A stretch of 64,000 nucleotides of DNA, taken from NCBI RefSeq assembly GCF_014926385.1, contig NZ_CP053291.1, positions 62,001 to 126,000 on the forward strand, in the 5' to 3' direction. The position numbers and the translations under genes are program-made. This document shows, piece after piece, positions 16,363 through 28,204 of this stretch. Source of the DNA: Trueperella pecoris. GTDB taxonomy: Bacteria; Actinomycetota; Actinomycetes; Actinomycetales; Actinomycetaceae. The notes under the pieces are model-generated. The model searched no databases, was not told the origin of the DNA, and saw only the letters and a list, made by a program, of their open reading frames with translations. Numbering within the stretch: the first letter of the stretch is position 1; the number at the start of each line of letters is the position of its first letter.

Positions 16363-16998
16363 TCTGAAAACCCACCAATTCCCAGCGGGCTGCCGGGCTC
16401 GTCTACGCACTTGACTCCACCTTTCAGTAGAGGTCACCCTTTCACCCTTCTTGAGTCCTGCCATAATCGTTCCTGCCACCATGTCGGCAAGCTGTAGCCC
16501 GATGGAGTTCCGTGAATCTTCACAGACCACTTCTGAAGCGGTGTTTCGTGTGCCGTGGCCGTTCGCGTGCTCAAGCAGGTAGTCAGTGCTCTTGACGCCG
16601 AAAGCGCGCAAGTCCGCTCCGTCGATCACGATGCGGCAATCAGTCACTTGTTCCCATGTGTGGGTCAACAGTTGCCTAATGAAGTAAGTTTTCATTTCAT
16701 TGGCGTGAGAGGTGAGAAACTGGCTAGTGAGTTGTTTTTTGTCGATGATGATTGCCCTCACGTGGAAATCTTCGTTTTCGATGCGTTTGAAGAATTCGTC
16801 CCGATGACGTTCTTTCATCTTGGCGTGCTTAAACTCTCCTGCAGTTTTCATGTAGTCCGGAATCGCAAGCAAGGCTTGTTCAGTGGATTTCCATGCCGAT
16901 TCTGTTTTAAACAGGCACATTGACAAGACAAGGTGAGTTGAGGAACCTTGCCTGAATTTCATGCCGGCGTCGCCTGAATCGTCAATAAATGCGTACAC
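16354..16998 (-). CDS. DUF3800 domain-containing protein
   Basis: 214 residues. DUF3800 proteins have an RNase H-like fold and are found mainly in accessory and phage- or defence-linked regions; no activity is established. The family marks are here: YAFIDDSGDAG at the N-terminus (acidic pair of the fold), IIIDKKQL, DCRIVIDGAD, and the C-terminal EDSRNSIGLQLADMVAG with conserved Asp/Ser and QLAD. Start is GTG 16998 with AACAGG 8 nt upstream. The upstream partner gene ends within a few bases of it. Low GC relative to the core genes fits horizontal transfer. Confidence 0.82.
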   Translation of the reverse strand: MYAFIDDSGDAGMKFRQGSSTHLVLSMCLFKTESAWKSTEQALLAIPDYMKTAGEFKHAKMKERHRDEFFKRIENEDFHVRAIIIDKKQLTSQFLTSHANEMKTYFIRQLLTHTWEQVTDCRIVIDGADLRAFGVKSTDYLLEHANGHGTRNTASEVVCEDSRNSIGLQLADMVAGTIMAGLKKGERVTSTERWSQVRRRARQPAGNWWVFRSE

Positions 16999-17000
16999 GT

Positions 17001-17332
17001 TTACCTGTTCTTGTTTTGGTTTTCTTCGCCTGCGCCGTCGTAGGGGGCTGGTTCGTGGCGGGTGAGCATGGCAGCTTTCTGAGGCGGAGTATAGGAGGTG
17101 ATTGACTGCTCCCCTTGCCGAACGCTTCTGCAGCTTCGGCGTCTTCTACTCGGAATACGCGGGCGAGATCAGAAATAGTCGCAACGGCTGGAGGCTTTGG
17201 GCACCCGCTTAGCGCTACCCGCCGCACAGCAGGTTTCACTTGCTCGGAACGCTCGGCCAAATGTCCGTAGGATTCAATTCCAGCGTGCTCGGAATATCTA
17301 TCCCACGGTGGCGGGAAGCTGCTCTCAAACAT
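17001..17332 (-). pseudogene. Partner gene of DUF3800, interrupted by a -1 frameshift in a G4 run
   Basis: As read, the frame from ATG 17332 gives 116 residues and ends inside the DUF3800 gene at 16982, with a Pro/Lys-rich tail unlike the rest. If the G4 run (C4 on the plus strand, 17111-17114) had five Gs, the protein would continue GEQSITSYTPPQKAAMLTRH and then an acidic, Asn-rich end. It would stop with TAA at 17001, two bases before the DUF3800 start, for 110 residues. The corrected tail looks far more protein-like and gives normal operon spacing. It could be a real mutation, phase variation or a sequencing error. No family is recognised. Confidence 0.5.
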
Positions 17333-17915
17333 AGCTAAAAATTGCCCACTTTCGACGCTCTGCCTATCCGAATGATAGACGCTCCGTAAATAAACTACAT
17401 CAGCATAATGCCCGAAAGGTGTTTGAATAAGCCGGTATAGGTTGTTGACTTAGTTGAGGGTGTTGTCTGCCATCGTGATTAACGCCTAACGTCAACGTAT
17501 TGCAAACATCTGTTACGGTTACCTTCCACAGATAGATGTGCGCCGTGAAGCTAACCTCACCACCAACCCTGAAGCAATTCCCTTGTTTCAGAGGGTTGAG
17601 CTAATCCGAGCTCGCCGCCCGGGCGGGCGCTCCAATGCCCTCATCGCCATTTCGCCGCCGGGTGCAATACCCACACCGGCATCGACGTCTCCCGTGATGC
17701 CGCAACAGGGCTCGGCGTGCCAATTGACTCCGCCATCTTCCGGGGATAACCATGTTTCCCGTTTGGGAGGCGGGGTATCTTGCTTTCGCGATATTTCGTT
17801 TATTTGCATGCTTTCCATGCAGGGGTCACATGCGTCTGTACGGATTAGATCTTTGACTGCAACGATGTCTTGTGAATGCGAAACGAAAGTGCGCGTGATC
17901 CCGTATTCTAGTTTT
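17333..17915. other. Accessory intergenic region without a supported gene
   Basis: The left part is AT-rich, between the divergent DUF3800 pair and the lipoprotein gene. The right part is more GC-rich. Open frames exist on both strands (for example minus 17588-17923) but none has a family match or a good start. It may be a decayed gene. Confidence 0.4.
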
Positions 17916-18518
17916 ATGCTCAAAACCCGTATTGCTCTAATTCTTAGCTCTGTGCTATTAGTCGTGACAACGCTTTCTGCATGCGACGAAGCTGAAAAGG
18001 TCGAAACAGGAACAGTGCCTTACGTTAAGTTTCATGAGTGTGCAAGAGCCTCTACGAAGCTTCAAGAGGCAGGATTTACAAAAGTTACTTTTGCCGCCGA
18101 AGGTAACGAAAATGTGCCAATCGAGTTGGGAAAATTTAAGCGTTGCGAGGTCAAACAACAAGAGCCAGACGATGGCCTAGAAGCGCCACTTTCACAAGAA
18201 ATAAAGCTGATTGTTGCACAGGAGAAAGTTTTGCGAATGGCGGTTAGTTCCTGCAAGCCACATCCAGGGGCTAGGCTGGTCGATAACGAAAAAACTCTGG
18301 TTTTGAATGGTGTCGGTTCACAGGATCCGGCGGGCATGGGCCCAGAGTATTTAGGTTGTTTCCTAAGTGCTGTTCGCGCACCAGAGCGAGTCTTAACGGC
18401 GATGGAGGCGACGCGTACCCTTGACGGACGTCAGCATGCCGAATGGGATGACATATCCGCCGAATGGAGCTATCACCCTGACCAGGGTCTGGATGTTGTT
18501 CTTTACATGAAGGACTAG
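17916..18518 (+). CDS. Hypothetical lipoprotein
   Basis: 200 residues from ATG 17916. The first 23 form a lipoprotein signal peptide: basic MLKTR, a hydrophobic core and lipobox LSAC with lipidated Cys23. The mature part contains CARASTKLQEAGFTKVTF, loosely like a PASTA-type repeat, then a region with further Cys residues (RCEV, SSCKPHPG, LGCFLSAV) that could form disulfides. The open frame extends 126 codons further upstream, but that part lacks protein character and would bury the signal peptide. The function is unknown. It is AT-richer than the flanking core genes and lies between tRNA-Ser and dnaX. Confidence 0.7.
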   Translation: MLKTRIALILSSVLLVVTTLSACDEAEKVETGTVPYVKFHECARASTKLQEAGFTKVTFAAEGNENVPIELGKFKRCEVKQQEPDDGLEAPLSQEIKLIVAQEKVLRMAVSSCKPHPGARLVDNEKTLVLNGVGSQDPAGMGPEYLGCFLSAVRAPERVLTAMEATRTLDGRQHAEWDDISAEWSYHPDQGLDVVLYMKD

Positions 18519-18658
18519 ATCTTTGTAGGTATTGCTTTCGTGGTGAGTCAACGGACAGGCTAGCATTCCGGAAACGCACCGCCTGTGGATAACTGAAATT
18601 ATCGGTGCGATTGCAGTGGTGGGCGGTGGAGCGAGAAAAATTTGACGGAGGGTTTGCG

Positions 18659-18664
18659 TAGACT
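18659..18664 (+). promoter_or_regulatory. -10 element of dnaX (leaderless candidate)
   Basis: TAGACT ends 7 nt before the GTG at 18672. The AGGGAG between them is too close to serve as a ribosome-binding site. Confidence 0.45.
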
Positions 18665-18671
18665 AGGGAGC

Positions 18672-21547
18672 GTGAGTATCGCCCTGTATCGCCGTTACCG
18701 GCCCGAGTCTTTCCAGGAAGTGATCGGTCAAGATCACGTCACCAAGCCACTGAAGGCTGCCCTGGAAGCGGGTCGCACTACGCATGCCTATCTGTTCTCC
18801 GGTCCGCGCGGATGTGGGAAGACCACCTCGGCGCGTATTCTCGCGCGTTGCCTGAATTGCGTTGAGTATCCAACGGCTACGCCCTGTGGCGTGTGCGATT
18901 CTTGTAAGGAGCTTTCGCGGGACGGTTCCGGGTCATTGGACGTGGTGGAGCTTGATGCGGCGTCGCACGGCGGCGTCGATGACGCGCGAGAGCTTCGGGA
19001 ACAGGCCGGTTTCGCTCCGGTGCGGGATCGCTTCAAGATCTTCATCATCGATGAGGCACACATGGTCACTAACCAGGGCTTCAATGCACTGTTGAAGCTG
19101 GTTGAGGAACCGCCTCCGCATGTGAAGTTCATTTTTGCCACGACCGAGCCCGAAAAGGTCATCGGGACGATTCGCTCGCGCACACATCACTATCCGTTCC
19201 GTCTTGTGCCGCCGCTCGACTTGGAAAAGTACCTGGCGCTGTTGTGCGCGCAGGAGGGTGTGAGCGCTGGGAAGGATCTGCTCTCTCTCGTTGTGCGGGC
19301 GGGAACAGGCTCCGTACGTGACACATTGTCCGTGCTTGACCAGATTATTGGTGGTTCGGAAGGAACACGCCTGGACTATGAACGCGCGGTGGCGCTACTC
19401 GGCTACACGTCGGCGACTTTGCTGGACGAAGCTATCAATGCGATCACAGCTCGTGACGGTGCAGGAATTTTCGGCGTGGTCGATGCAGTTGTGAAGTCAG
19501 GTCATGATCCGCGCCGTTTCGTGGAGGACCTTCTCCAACGGTTGCGTGACTTGGTCATCATTTCCTTGGCAGGAGAAGAAGCGAAGGATGTCTTCGTTTC
19601 CGTTCCTGAAGACCAGTATGCGACCATGATTGACCAGGCGAGCGCGCTGGGTGCCGAACGCGCCTCGCAGTGCGCGGATCTGACGAATGAGGCACTCAGC
19701 GAGATGGCGGGCGCAACTGCGCCGCGGCTGCAGCTGGAGTTGCTGTGTGCACGGTTGATCATTGCGCGCGTGGGTGCTCCGGAACAGCAGGCGGTCGTTA
19801 AGAACGGGCCAGAGGCTCCGACCCCCGAGGTGGCCAGTAGCCTGGCCAAGTTCCGTTCGCGGGCTGGCTCCGTTGCGGCGCCACAAGCCCAGCAAGCACC
19901 TCAAGCCAAGCAAGGGCCACAAGCGCAAGAAGCGCCACGGGCCCCCCAAACACCTCAGGCTAGCGCTGTGCAACAAGGCCAGCAGGCGCCGCAAAGGCAG
20001 CCGGCGTCGCAGAGCCGGACACCTCAACAAGGGGGAGTCGCTCCGCAGGCGACACCCGCTCCTCAGGCTGTTGCCGCTCCTCAAATGGCTCCCAGTGCTC
20101 ACAGCGTTCCCGAACCGCAAGAGACACCCGCTCCTCACGAGCCTCCACGTCAACAGAACCTGCCAATCGAGCAAGGACGGCCGACACGGCAGGGTATGCC
20201 AGCGCCTCAGGAATCCTTGGTCGATCGTCAGCGCCGGCTAGATCAGATGGATCCGCGTGTTCGGCCGATGCCCGCGATGCCAGTGGACGAACCGAGTGGC
20301 GAAGAGGGTGGAAGTCGGCCGAGGGGCGAGCGAGTCAACGCGCCGGAGAACCCGCAAAGGCAAGAACAACCAGCACCCGCGCAGGACTCAGCGAGCGAGG
20401 GTCCGTTGGCCCAGGTCACTTCACACTGGGGTGCGATTATCTCTGACCAGAGCCTGTCACGCATCGCCCACGCGCAACTGAACGCAGCACGTGGACCGGT
20501 GAGCGTCGAAGGAGGCGTGCTATACGTCGGCTTCGATCAGCCGGGCGTGGCCAACGCCTTCACTGCCCGGGGCGCTCGCGAGGTCGAGCAGATTCTCTCC
20601 ACGCATCTCAACCTGAGTCTGCGCGTTCAAGGCAGGGCAGGGGGAGAGGGCCCAAAAGTTAGTGCCGCGCAGGTCGCGGCGCCAACGCAGCCGCACGCCG
20701 ACGCCACCACTCACGCTGACGCCACCACTCATGGCGACTCCGAGGCCAAGGCAGGCGCCGCCGCCCTTGGCGAGTCGGCCCCGCAACGGGCACCCATGCC
20801 GGTTCCAGCTACGCAACCACAGCCGGCCGCTCCCGGGCGAGAAACCACTGCGGCGCCTGCTATGGAACCGGAACCGGAGTCGCCGCCAACACGCCCATCC
20901 CAGCAAGCGCGGCAGGTGCACTCACTCGAGCCGGCGAATAGCGAACCGGTCTTCGAACCTGGCCCCGAGCCCATCGACGAATATGACGAGGCCCTCTACG
21001 GCGAACCCCATGGCTACCCGAACGCCAGCGCACGTGCCTCCCATGCCTCGCCCGCAACATCGCAAGTCTCGCCCACATTCCAACCCTCACCCACGTCCGA
21101 ACCGTCGAGCTCCCAAGCCGTGGCCCCTGGTTCTCGGCCCGATTGGCCTGCAACTCCTACATCCTCGGCCGCCTCCATCCTCGGATCGGCCGCCGAGAAC
21201 TTCCCCATGCCCCCGCCCGCCGACCTGCCGGCAAACATGGTCACCAGCTACGGTGAGACAGCCGACAACGCGGGTGACGGCGTCGTGAAAATGCCCTTTA
21301 CCGTGCCACCCGTCGAAGACCCCTTCACACACACGACGCGAGGAAAGTGGAGTCCGCCGCCGGGACCGGTGACGCACCTGACCGCCGTCGGCGACCCGGA
21401 CGACGAACCCGAACCCGCAGAAGAAAATCCCGAGTGGGAAGGCGCCTCGGCGGACGACCCCGATATCTCACAGTCAACCGTGGTGGGTCTACAAGTTGTG
21501 CTCGAGCGCTTCGACGCTAAAGTGATCGAAGAACGTGAGGAGGGCTA

Positions 21548-21548
<1 letters not shown>
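18672..21548 (+). CDS. dnaX: DNA polymerase III subunits gamma and tau
   Basis: 958 residues from GTG 18672, where family proteins begin ([14 protein letters not shown]). The clamp-loader ATPase occupies about 1-370: Walker A GPRGCGKT (44-51), zinc-knuckle cysteines at 60, 63, 72, 75 and 78, Walker B/DEAH in FIIDEAHMV, and sensor motif IRSRTHHY. After about residue 395 comes a very long low-complexity region rich in Pro, Gln and Ala. A more ordered segment interrupts it at about 590-670 ([20 protein letters not shown]), probably the polymerase-contact domain. The protein is longer than most DnaX. Its TAA overlaps the recR ATG by 1 nt. Confidence 0.95.
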
Positions 21549-22165
<617 letters not shown>

Positions 22166-22227
22166 GAGTCCCGTGCCTCATACGCAAACCTCACATACCA
22201 TGAGGGCACCAATAATAAGGAGTTAAA

Positions 22228-24554
<2,327 letters not shown>

Positions 24555-24570
24555 GGGCGGGCCGGCAGAC

Positions 24571-26352
24571 CTACGAGATCAGCGCATCGAGCGCCGCCCG
24601 GCGCCGCAACAGTTCGGCCTCGCTGACCCATCCCGAGTTGTAATCGAGGTCGCGATCGGGGTTGATGATATCGAGTACGGCCTCGCGCCCGACCATCTCC
24701 TCCGCCAGCTGGCACACGGCGAGGTCGTCGAAGGCGGCGCGCAACATACGGTGGCGCAGGCTCTCCATGACCTGCCCGCCCGGAAGCGGGTAGACCACGA
24801 ACGCGTCACCGGAGTAGAAGCCGCCGCCCGCAGAGGTGTCCCGGTAAGGATCGAGGGCCCGCAACGAATACTGAGTGTTGTAGAAGTTGAACGCCCAATG
24901 TAGGAAACCGACTGCCTGCCCCTGATAGAGCTGAAAGCCCAGGGCGCGGTGGCGGTTGGGGCGCTGGGCCAGGAAGCGGTTTGCTACGCCCAAGTCCTGC
25001 GCCACGCAGTAGTAGACCCACGTCGGGTTGATGCCGCGCTCGCGGAAGCGGGGTATGGCGTCGGATGCGACGATGGGCGTTTGGACGAGGTTTTGGAAAT
25101 CGGGGTCGCCAAGCGCGTCGATAAGCTGGGCGCCATCAAGGAGTGCGACGACGGAGTCCCGCGCCTCCTTGTACGAGGAATAATGTTCGGCCTCAGGTTC
25201 GTCGGAGACGTGGTACCAGACGTGGTCCTCGCCGACCTTCTCATTGAGGTGTTCACGCAGCGCGGGGATGAGTTGCGCGAGGAAGTCGTGGTATTCGGCC
25301 GACGTCGCGGCCACGTCCCAGCCGAAGCGAGGTTGTGGCTCATTGCGCGGGCCGTCCGCCGCTACTCCGCCCCGGCCGTCCGCCGCTGTTCCGCCCTGGT
25401 CGTCGCTGCTGATCCAGAAACGCGGGCAGGCGTGCGCGCCCCATTGGGTGAAGAGGTGGGGCACCTCGACGTCGGTCAGCCCGGCCTCGAGGAGCAGCTC
25501 GAGCCAGCGGTCGAGCTTGGTGAAGTCGAAGTGGTAGGTGCCTGCGCGTTCGCTGATGTCGAGGAGTTGGACGTTGCGCCGGTAAATTCCGGGGGCGACA
25601 TCCAGCGGCGGCGTCCACACGGGCGTCAGGATGGTGTTGACGCGCATACGCGCGCACGATTCCATGTGTGCCCGCACGGCTTGCCAGTGCTCTTCGCTCC
25701 AGGGTTCAACGCCGTAGTAGTTGGCGATTGAGTCAGCGTGGAACCATTGAATGTTGTGGAGTCTGGGCTTGGGTAGATGTCGGTTTTTGACGACGACGTC
25801 GAGCCGCTCATTCCAGACGACTTCCGTCTCGGGGCTGAGGAAGTGCCCGTGGCGGGTGCGGATGGCGCCTTGGATCTCGATGCCGACGAGGCCCGGCATG
25901 GCCTCGATGTCCCACCAGAGTGAGTTCCAGCCGCGGTGGGCGGATTGCACGACGGCGGTGTGTCCGGCTTTCGTCCGGGAGAGGCTGAGCTCCTCGAGGG
26001 GGTCGGGAAGGAGGGTGGGGGTGGTGGTGAAGTAGCCGTCGTCGGGGACGTCGGGTGCGGGGAGGTTGGCGGGCACGAGGCCTACGTGGAAGGCGGCCAC
26101 GCTCTCGCTGGTCACGACGCCGCCCGGCACGCCCTCCGAAGCCCCGCCCGGCACGCTATCGGCGTCAGTGAAGACGGGCGTGACAGTGACGGTAATCTGG
26201 GAGCGCGCGGCGCGCGGCATGGTGTCTAGCCAGGCGGTTTGGAAAGACAGGGTTTCGCCAATGAGGCCGCTGAGGGCGGCGTCGTTGCGCCGAGGAGTCT
26301 CGGCGGGAACCACCTTTGTCAGGGAATCGCACAGTTCGAATGTGATGGTCAT
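24571..26352 (-). CDS. GH123-like glycosidase (DUF4091 C-terminal domain)
   Basis: 593 residues without a signal peptide, so probably cytoplasmic. An N-terminal beta-sandwich precedes a TIM-barrel-like catalytic region and a C-terminal DUF4091-type domain (GDAFVVYPLPGGQVMESLRHRMLR). The pair Asp384-Glu385 in WYHVSDEPEAEHY matches the catalytic Asp-Glu of GH123 N-acetyl-beta-galactosaminidases, which use substrate-assisted catalysis. A Gly/Ala/Asp loop (about 318-337) is encoded by a 24-bp tandem duplication at 25350-25397. It is the last gene of a sugar ABC locus (binding protein, two permeases, this enzyme) under a divergent ROK regulator. It probably cleaves an imported N-acetylhexosaminide (inference). 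Confidence 0.82.
   Translation of the reverse strand: MTITFELCDSLTKVVPAETPRRNDAALSGLIGETLSFQTAWLDTMPRAARSQITVTVTPVFTDADSVPGGASEGVPGGVVTSESVAAFHVGLVPANLPAPDVPDDGYFTTTPTLLPDPLEELSLSRTKAGHTAVVQSAHRGWNSLWWDIEAMPGLVGIEIQGAIRTRHGHFLSPETEVVWNERLDVVVKNRHLPKPRLHNIQWFHADSIANYYGVEPWSEEHWQAVRAHMESCARMRVNTILTPVWTPPLDVAPGIYRRNVQLLDISERAGTYHFDFTKLDRWLELLLEAGLTDVEVPHLFTQWGAHACPRFWISSDDQGGTAADGRGGVAADGPRNEPQPRFGWDVAATSAEYHDFLAQLIPALREHLNEKVGEDHVWYHVSDEPEAEHYSSYKEARDSVVALLDGAQLIDALGDPDFQNLVQTPIVASDAIPRFRERGINPTWVYYCVAQDLGVANRFLAQRPNRHRALGFQLYQGQAVGFLHWAFNFYNTQYSLRALDPYRDTSAGGGFYSGDAFVVYPLPGGQVMESLRHRMLRAAFDDLAVCQLAEEMVGREAVLDIINPDRDLDYNSGWVSEAELLRRRAALDALIS
25350..25397. repeat. 24-bp tandem duplication inside the GH123-like gene
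   Basis: Two adjacent 24-bp copies beginning GGCCGTCCGCCGCT that differ at only a few positions. In frame they encode a repeated Gly-Gly-x-Ala-Ala-Asp-Gly loop in the enzyme. Confidence 0.7.
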
Positions 26353-26358
26353 GTGTTA

Positions 26359-27216
26359 TCAGCCCTTAATGCCGGTCGAGGTGACGCCTTCAACGAATTG
26401 GCGTTGGAGGACGACGTAGACGAGGAAGGGAACGAGGAAGGCGATCGTCGTTCCCGCCATGACCATGCCGTACTGGGTTTCAAAGGCGCCGGTCATCTGG
26501 GAGACGGCGAGCGTGACGGTTCGGGTGTCGTCGGAGGTCAGTGAGATGAGCGGCCACATGAAGTCGTTCCATGTGGTGAGGAAGGTAAATACTGTCAACG
26601 CCACGAGTACCGGCTTGATGAGCGGGACGATGATCGTCAGGAAGATGCGGAAGTCGGAGGCGCCGTCGATGCGGGCGGCGTCGAGGAGGGAGTGGGGGAT
26701 GGAGTACATGAATTGGCGTATGAGGAAGACGCCGAACGCGTTGACTACGGGGATGGCTAGTGCGAAGTGTGAGCCGAGGATGCCCATCTCACGGAACATG
26801 ATGAACATGGGGATCATCGTGACCTGGGCGGGGATCATCATCGTGCCCAGGTAGAGCCAGAAGAGGGCTTCCGAGCCGGGGAAGCGCTTGAAGGCGAAGC
26901 CAAAGCCCGCTAGAGAACAGACAATCACGTTGAGGACGCATGCGATAACGACGACGCTGAGGGACGTCAGCAGCGCTGAGCCGAAGCCTTGCACGGTGAA
27001 GAGGTTGACGTAGTTGTCGAAGGTGAGGGCGTCGGGGGTGACGGAGAACGTGAGCTTGGTCGTGTGCTGCAGGGAGCTGACGACCATCAGGATGAAGGGC
27101 AGGACCGCGAGCACGAGGAGGGGAACGATGACGATCCAGAGGACGACGTTTCCGATGCGTCCGCGCCGTGCATTGTGGCCGGTACGTGCGTCGGCGTGTG
27201 AGGTGTGGTCGCGCAT
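26359..27216 (-). CDS. Carbohydrate ABC transporter permease (MalG-type)
   Basis: 285 residues, six predicted membrane helices. Start is ATG 27216, which overlaps the stop of the first permease gene by 1 nt; the longer open frame upstream is shadow of that gene. The EAA motif that contacts the ATPase is seen as LLDAARIDGASDFRIFLTIIVPLIKP. The typical inner-membrane MalG end (VLQRQFVEGVTSTGIKG) is present. It ends 6 nt before the glycosidase start. Confidence 0.92.
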   Translation of the reverse strand: MRDHTSHADARTGHNARRGRIGNVVLWIVIVPLLVLAVLPFILMVVSSLQHTTKLTFSVTPDALTFDNYVNLFTVQGFGSALLTSLSVVVIACVLNVIVCSLAGFGFAFKRFPGSEALFWLYLGTMMIPAQVTMIPMFIMFREMGILGSHFALAIPVVNAFGVFLIRQFMYSIPHSLLDAARIDGASDFRIFLTIIVPLIKPVLVALTVFTFLTTWNDFMWPLISLTSDDTRTVTLAVSQMTGAFETQYGMVMAGTTIAFLVPFLVYVVLQRQFVEGVTSTGIKG

Positions 27217-28121
27217 TAGTTCTCGTCCTCCTTCATGACAAGCTTCTGCAGGGCGGAGAAGATGATAATGATGATGAGTAGCACGATGGCGATGGCGGAG
27301 GCGCTTCCCATCTGGAACAGCTTGAATCCCTGCTGGTAGATGGCCATGACGAGGGTGGTGGTTGCGCCGCCGGGGCCACCGCCGGTCATGACGTAGACGA
27401 GGTCGAAGACCTGGAAAGACCAGATCGTTGACAGGATGACGCACAGGACGGTGACCGGGCGCAGGCCAGGCATGGTCACGTGGAAGAACTGCTGGACGCG
27501 CCCGGCGCCGTCGACGGATGCGGCCTCGTAGCGTTCTGCCGGGATGTCGAGGACGCCGGCGTAGAAGAGGACGAGGAAGTATCCGATGTTCTTCCAGGCG
27601 CTGACGATGATAACGACGGCCATCGCCCACGTGGGATTGCCAAGGAAGTTAATGGGCCCGACGCCGAAATCGGCCAGGATCGAGTTGAAGAATCCGGTGT
27701 CGCCGGAGAGCATGTAGCGCCAGACGGTGCCGACGAGGATGAGTGAGGCAACGACGGGTACGAACAGGACCGATCGCACGAAGCCGGAGAGCCACTTCTC
27801 CTTGGTCTTGGCGAGCATGTCGGCGAGGAGCATCGGGATGAAAATCTGTAGCGGCACGGTGAAGACCGTGTAGATGACGGTGTTCTTCAGGGCTGACCAG
27901 AATTTCTGGTCGGTGGCAAGCTTTTCGTAGTTAGCTGTGCCGGCCCAGATCGGGTCGGAGAGCACATCGTATTTGGTGAACGACAGGTAGGCCGTGTAGA
28001 CGATGGGGATGAGCGCAATGAGGAGGAGGATGGCGAAGGAGGGTAGCACGTAGGCTGTCCCGGACCATCGTTGCGATAGGCTGCGGTTCTTTTTCTGCGA
28101 AACGGTCGTTGACCTCGCCAT
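27216..28121 (-). CDS. Carbohydrate ABC transporter permease (MalF-type)
   Basis: 301 residues from ATG 28121 (AGAGGTGA 4-5 nt upstream); an upstream in-frame extension is not supported. Six membrane helices. The EAA loop reads ERYEAASVDGAGRVQQFFHVTMPGLRP, followed by the LVYVMTGGGPGGATTT segment characteristic of MalF-like sugar permeases. It pairs with the following MalG-type subunit. The cognate binding protein is 83 nt upstream, across a hairpin. No ATPase gene is in this locus. Confidence 0.92.
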   Translation of the reverse strand: MARSTTVSQKKNRSLSQRWSGTAYVLPSFAILLLIALIPIVYTAYLSFTKYDVLSDPIWAGTANYEKLATDQKFWSALKNTVIYTVFTVPLQIFIPMLLADMLAKTKEKWLSGFVRSVLFVPVVASLILVGTVWRYMLSGDTGFFNSILADFGVGPINFLGNPTWAMAVVIIVSAWKNIGYFLVLFYAGVLDIPAERYEAASVDGAGRVQQFFHVTMPGLRPVTVLCVILSTIWSFQVFDLVYVMTGGGPGGATTTLVMAIYQQGFKLFQMGSASAIAIVLLIIIIIFSALQKLVMKEDEN

Positions 28122-28149
28122 AAGTTCACCTCTGTGTGGTCGTGGATGA

Positions 28150-28189
28150 GTTGGTGCCGCCTCAAGGGGAGGGGTGAAGCGGCACCAAC
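28150..28189. repeat. Intra-operon hairpin between binding-protein and permease genes
   Basis: A perfect 11-bp inverted repeat (GTTGGTGCCGC 28150-28160, GCGGCACCAAC 28179-28189) with an 18-nt loop and no U-run. Such hairpins after binding-protein genes usually stabilise the upstream mRNA or cause partial termination, giving more binding protein than permease. Confidence 0.7.
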
Positions 28190-28204
28190 TCAAAGATATT
28201 TGGC

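Noticed and set aside
17588-17923. 111-residue minus-strand frame upstream of the lipoprotein gene
   Set aside because: Overlaps the lipoprotein start and has low protein character; could be a decayed gene but is not supported.
15578-18530. Integration (att) duplication of the tRNA-Ser 3' end
   Set aside because: I looked for a second copy of the tRNA-Ser 3' sequence before dnaX and found none, nor an integrase gene.
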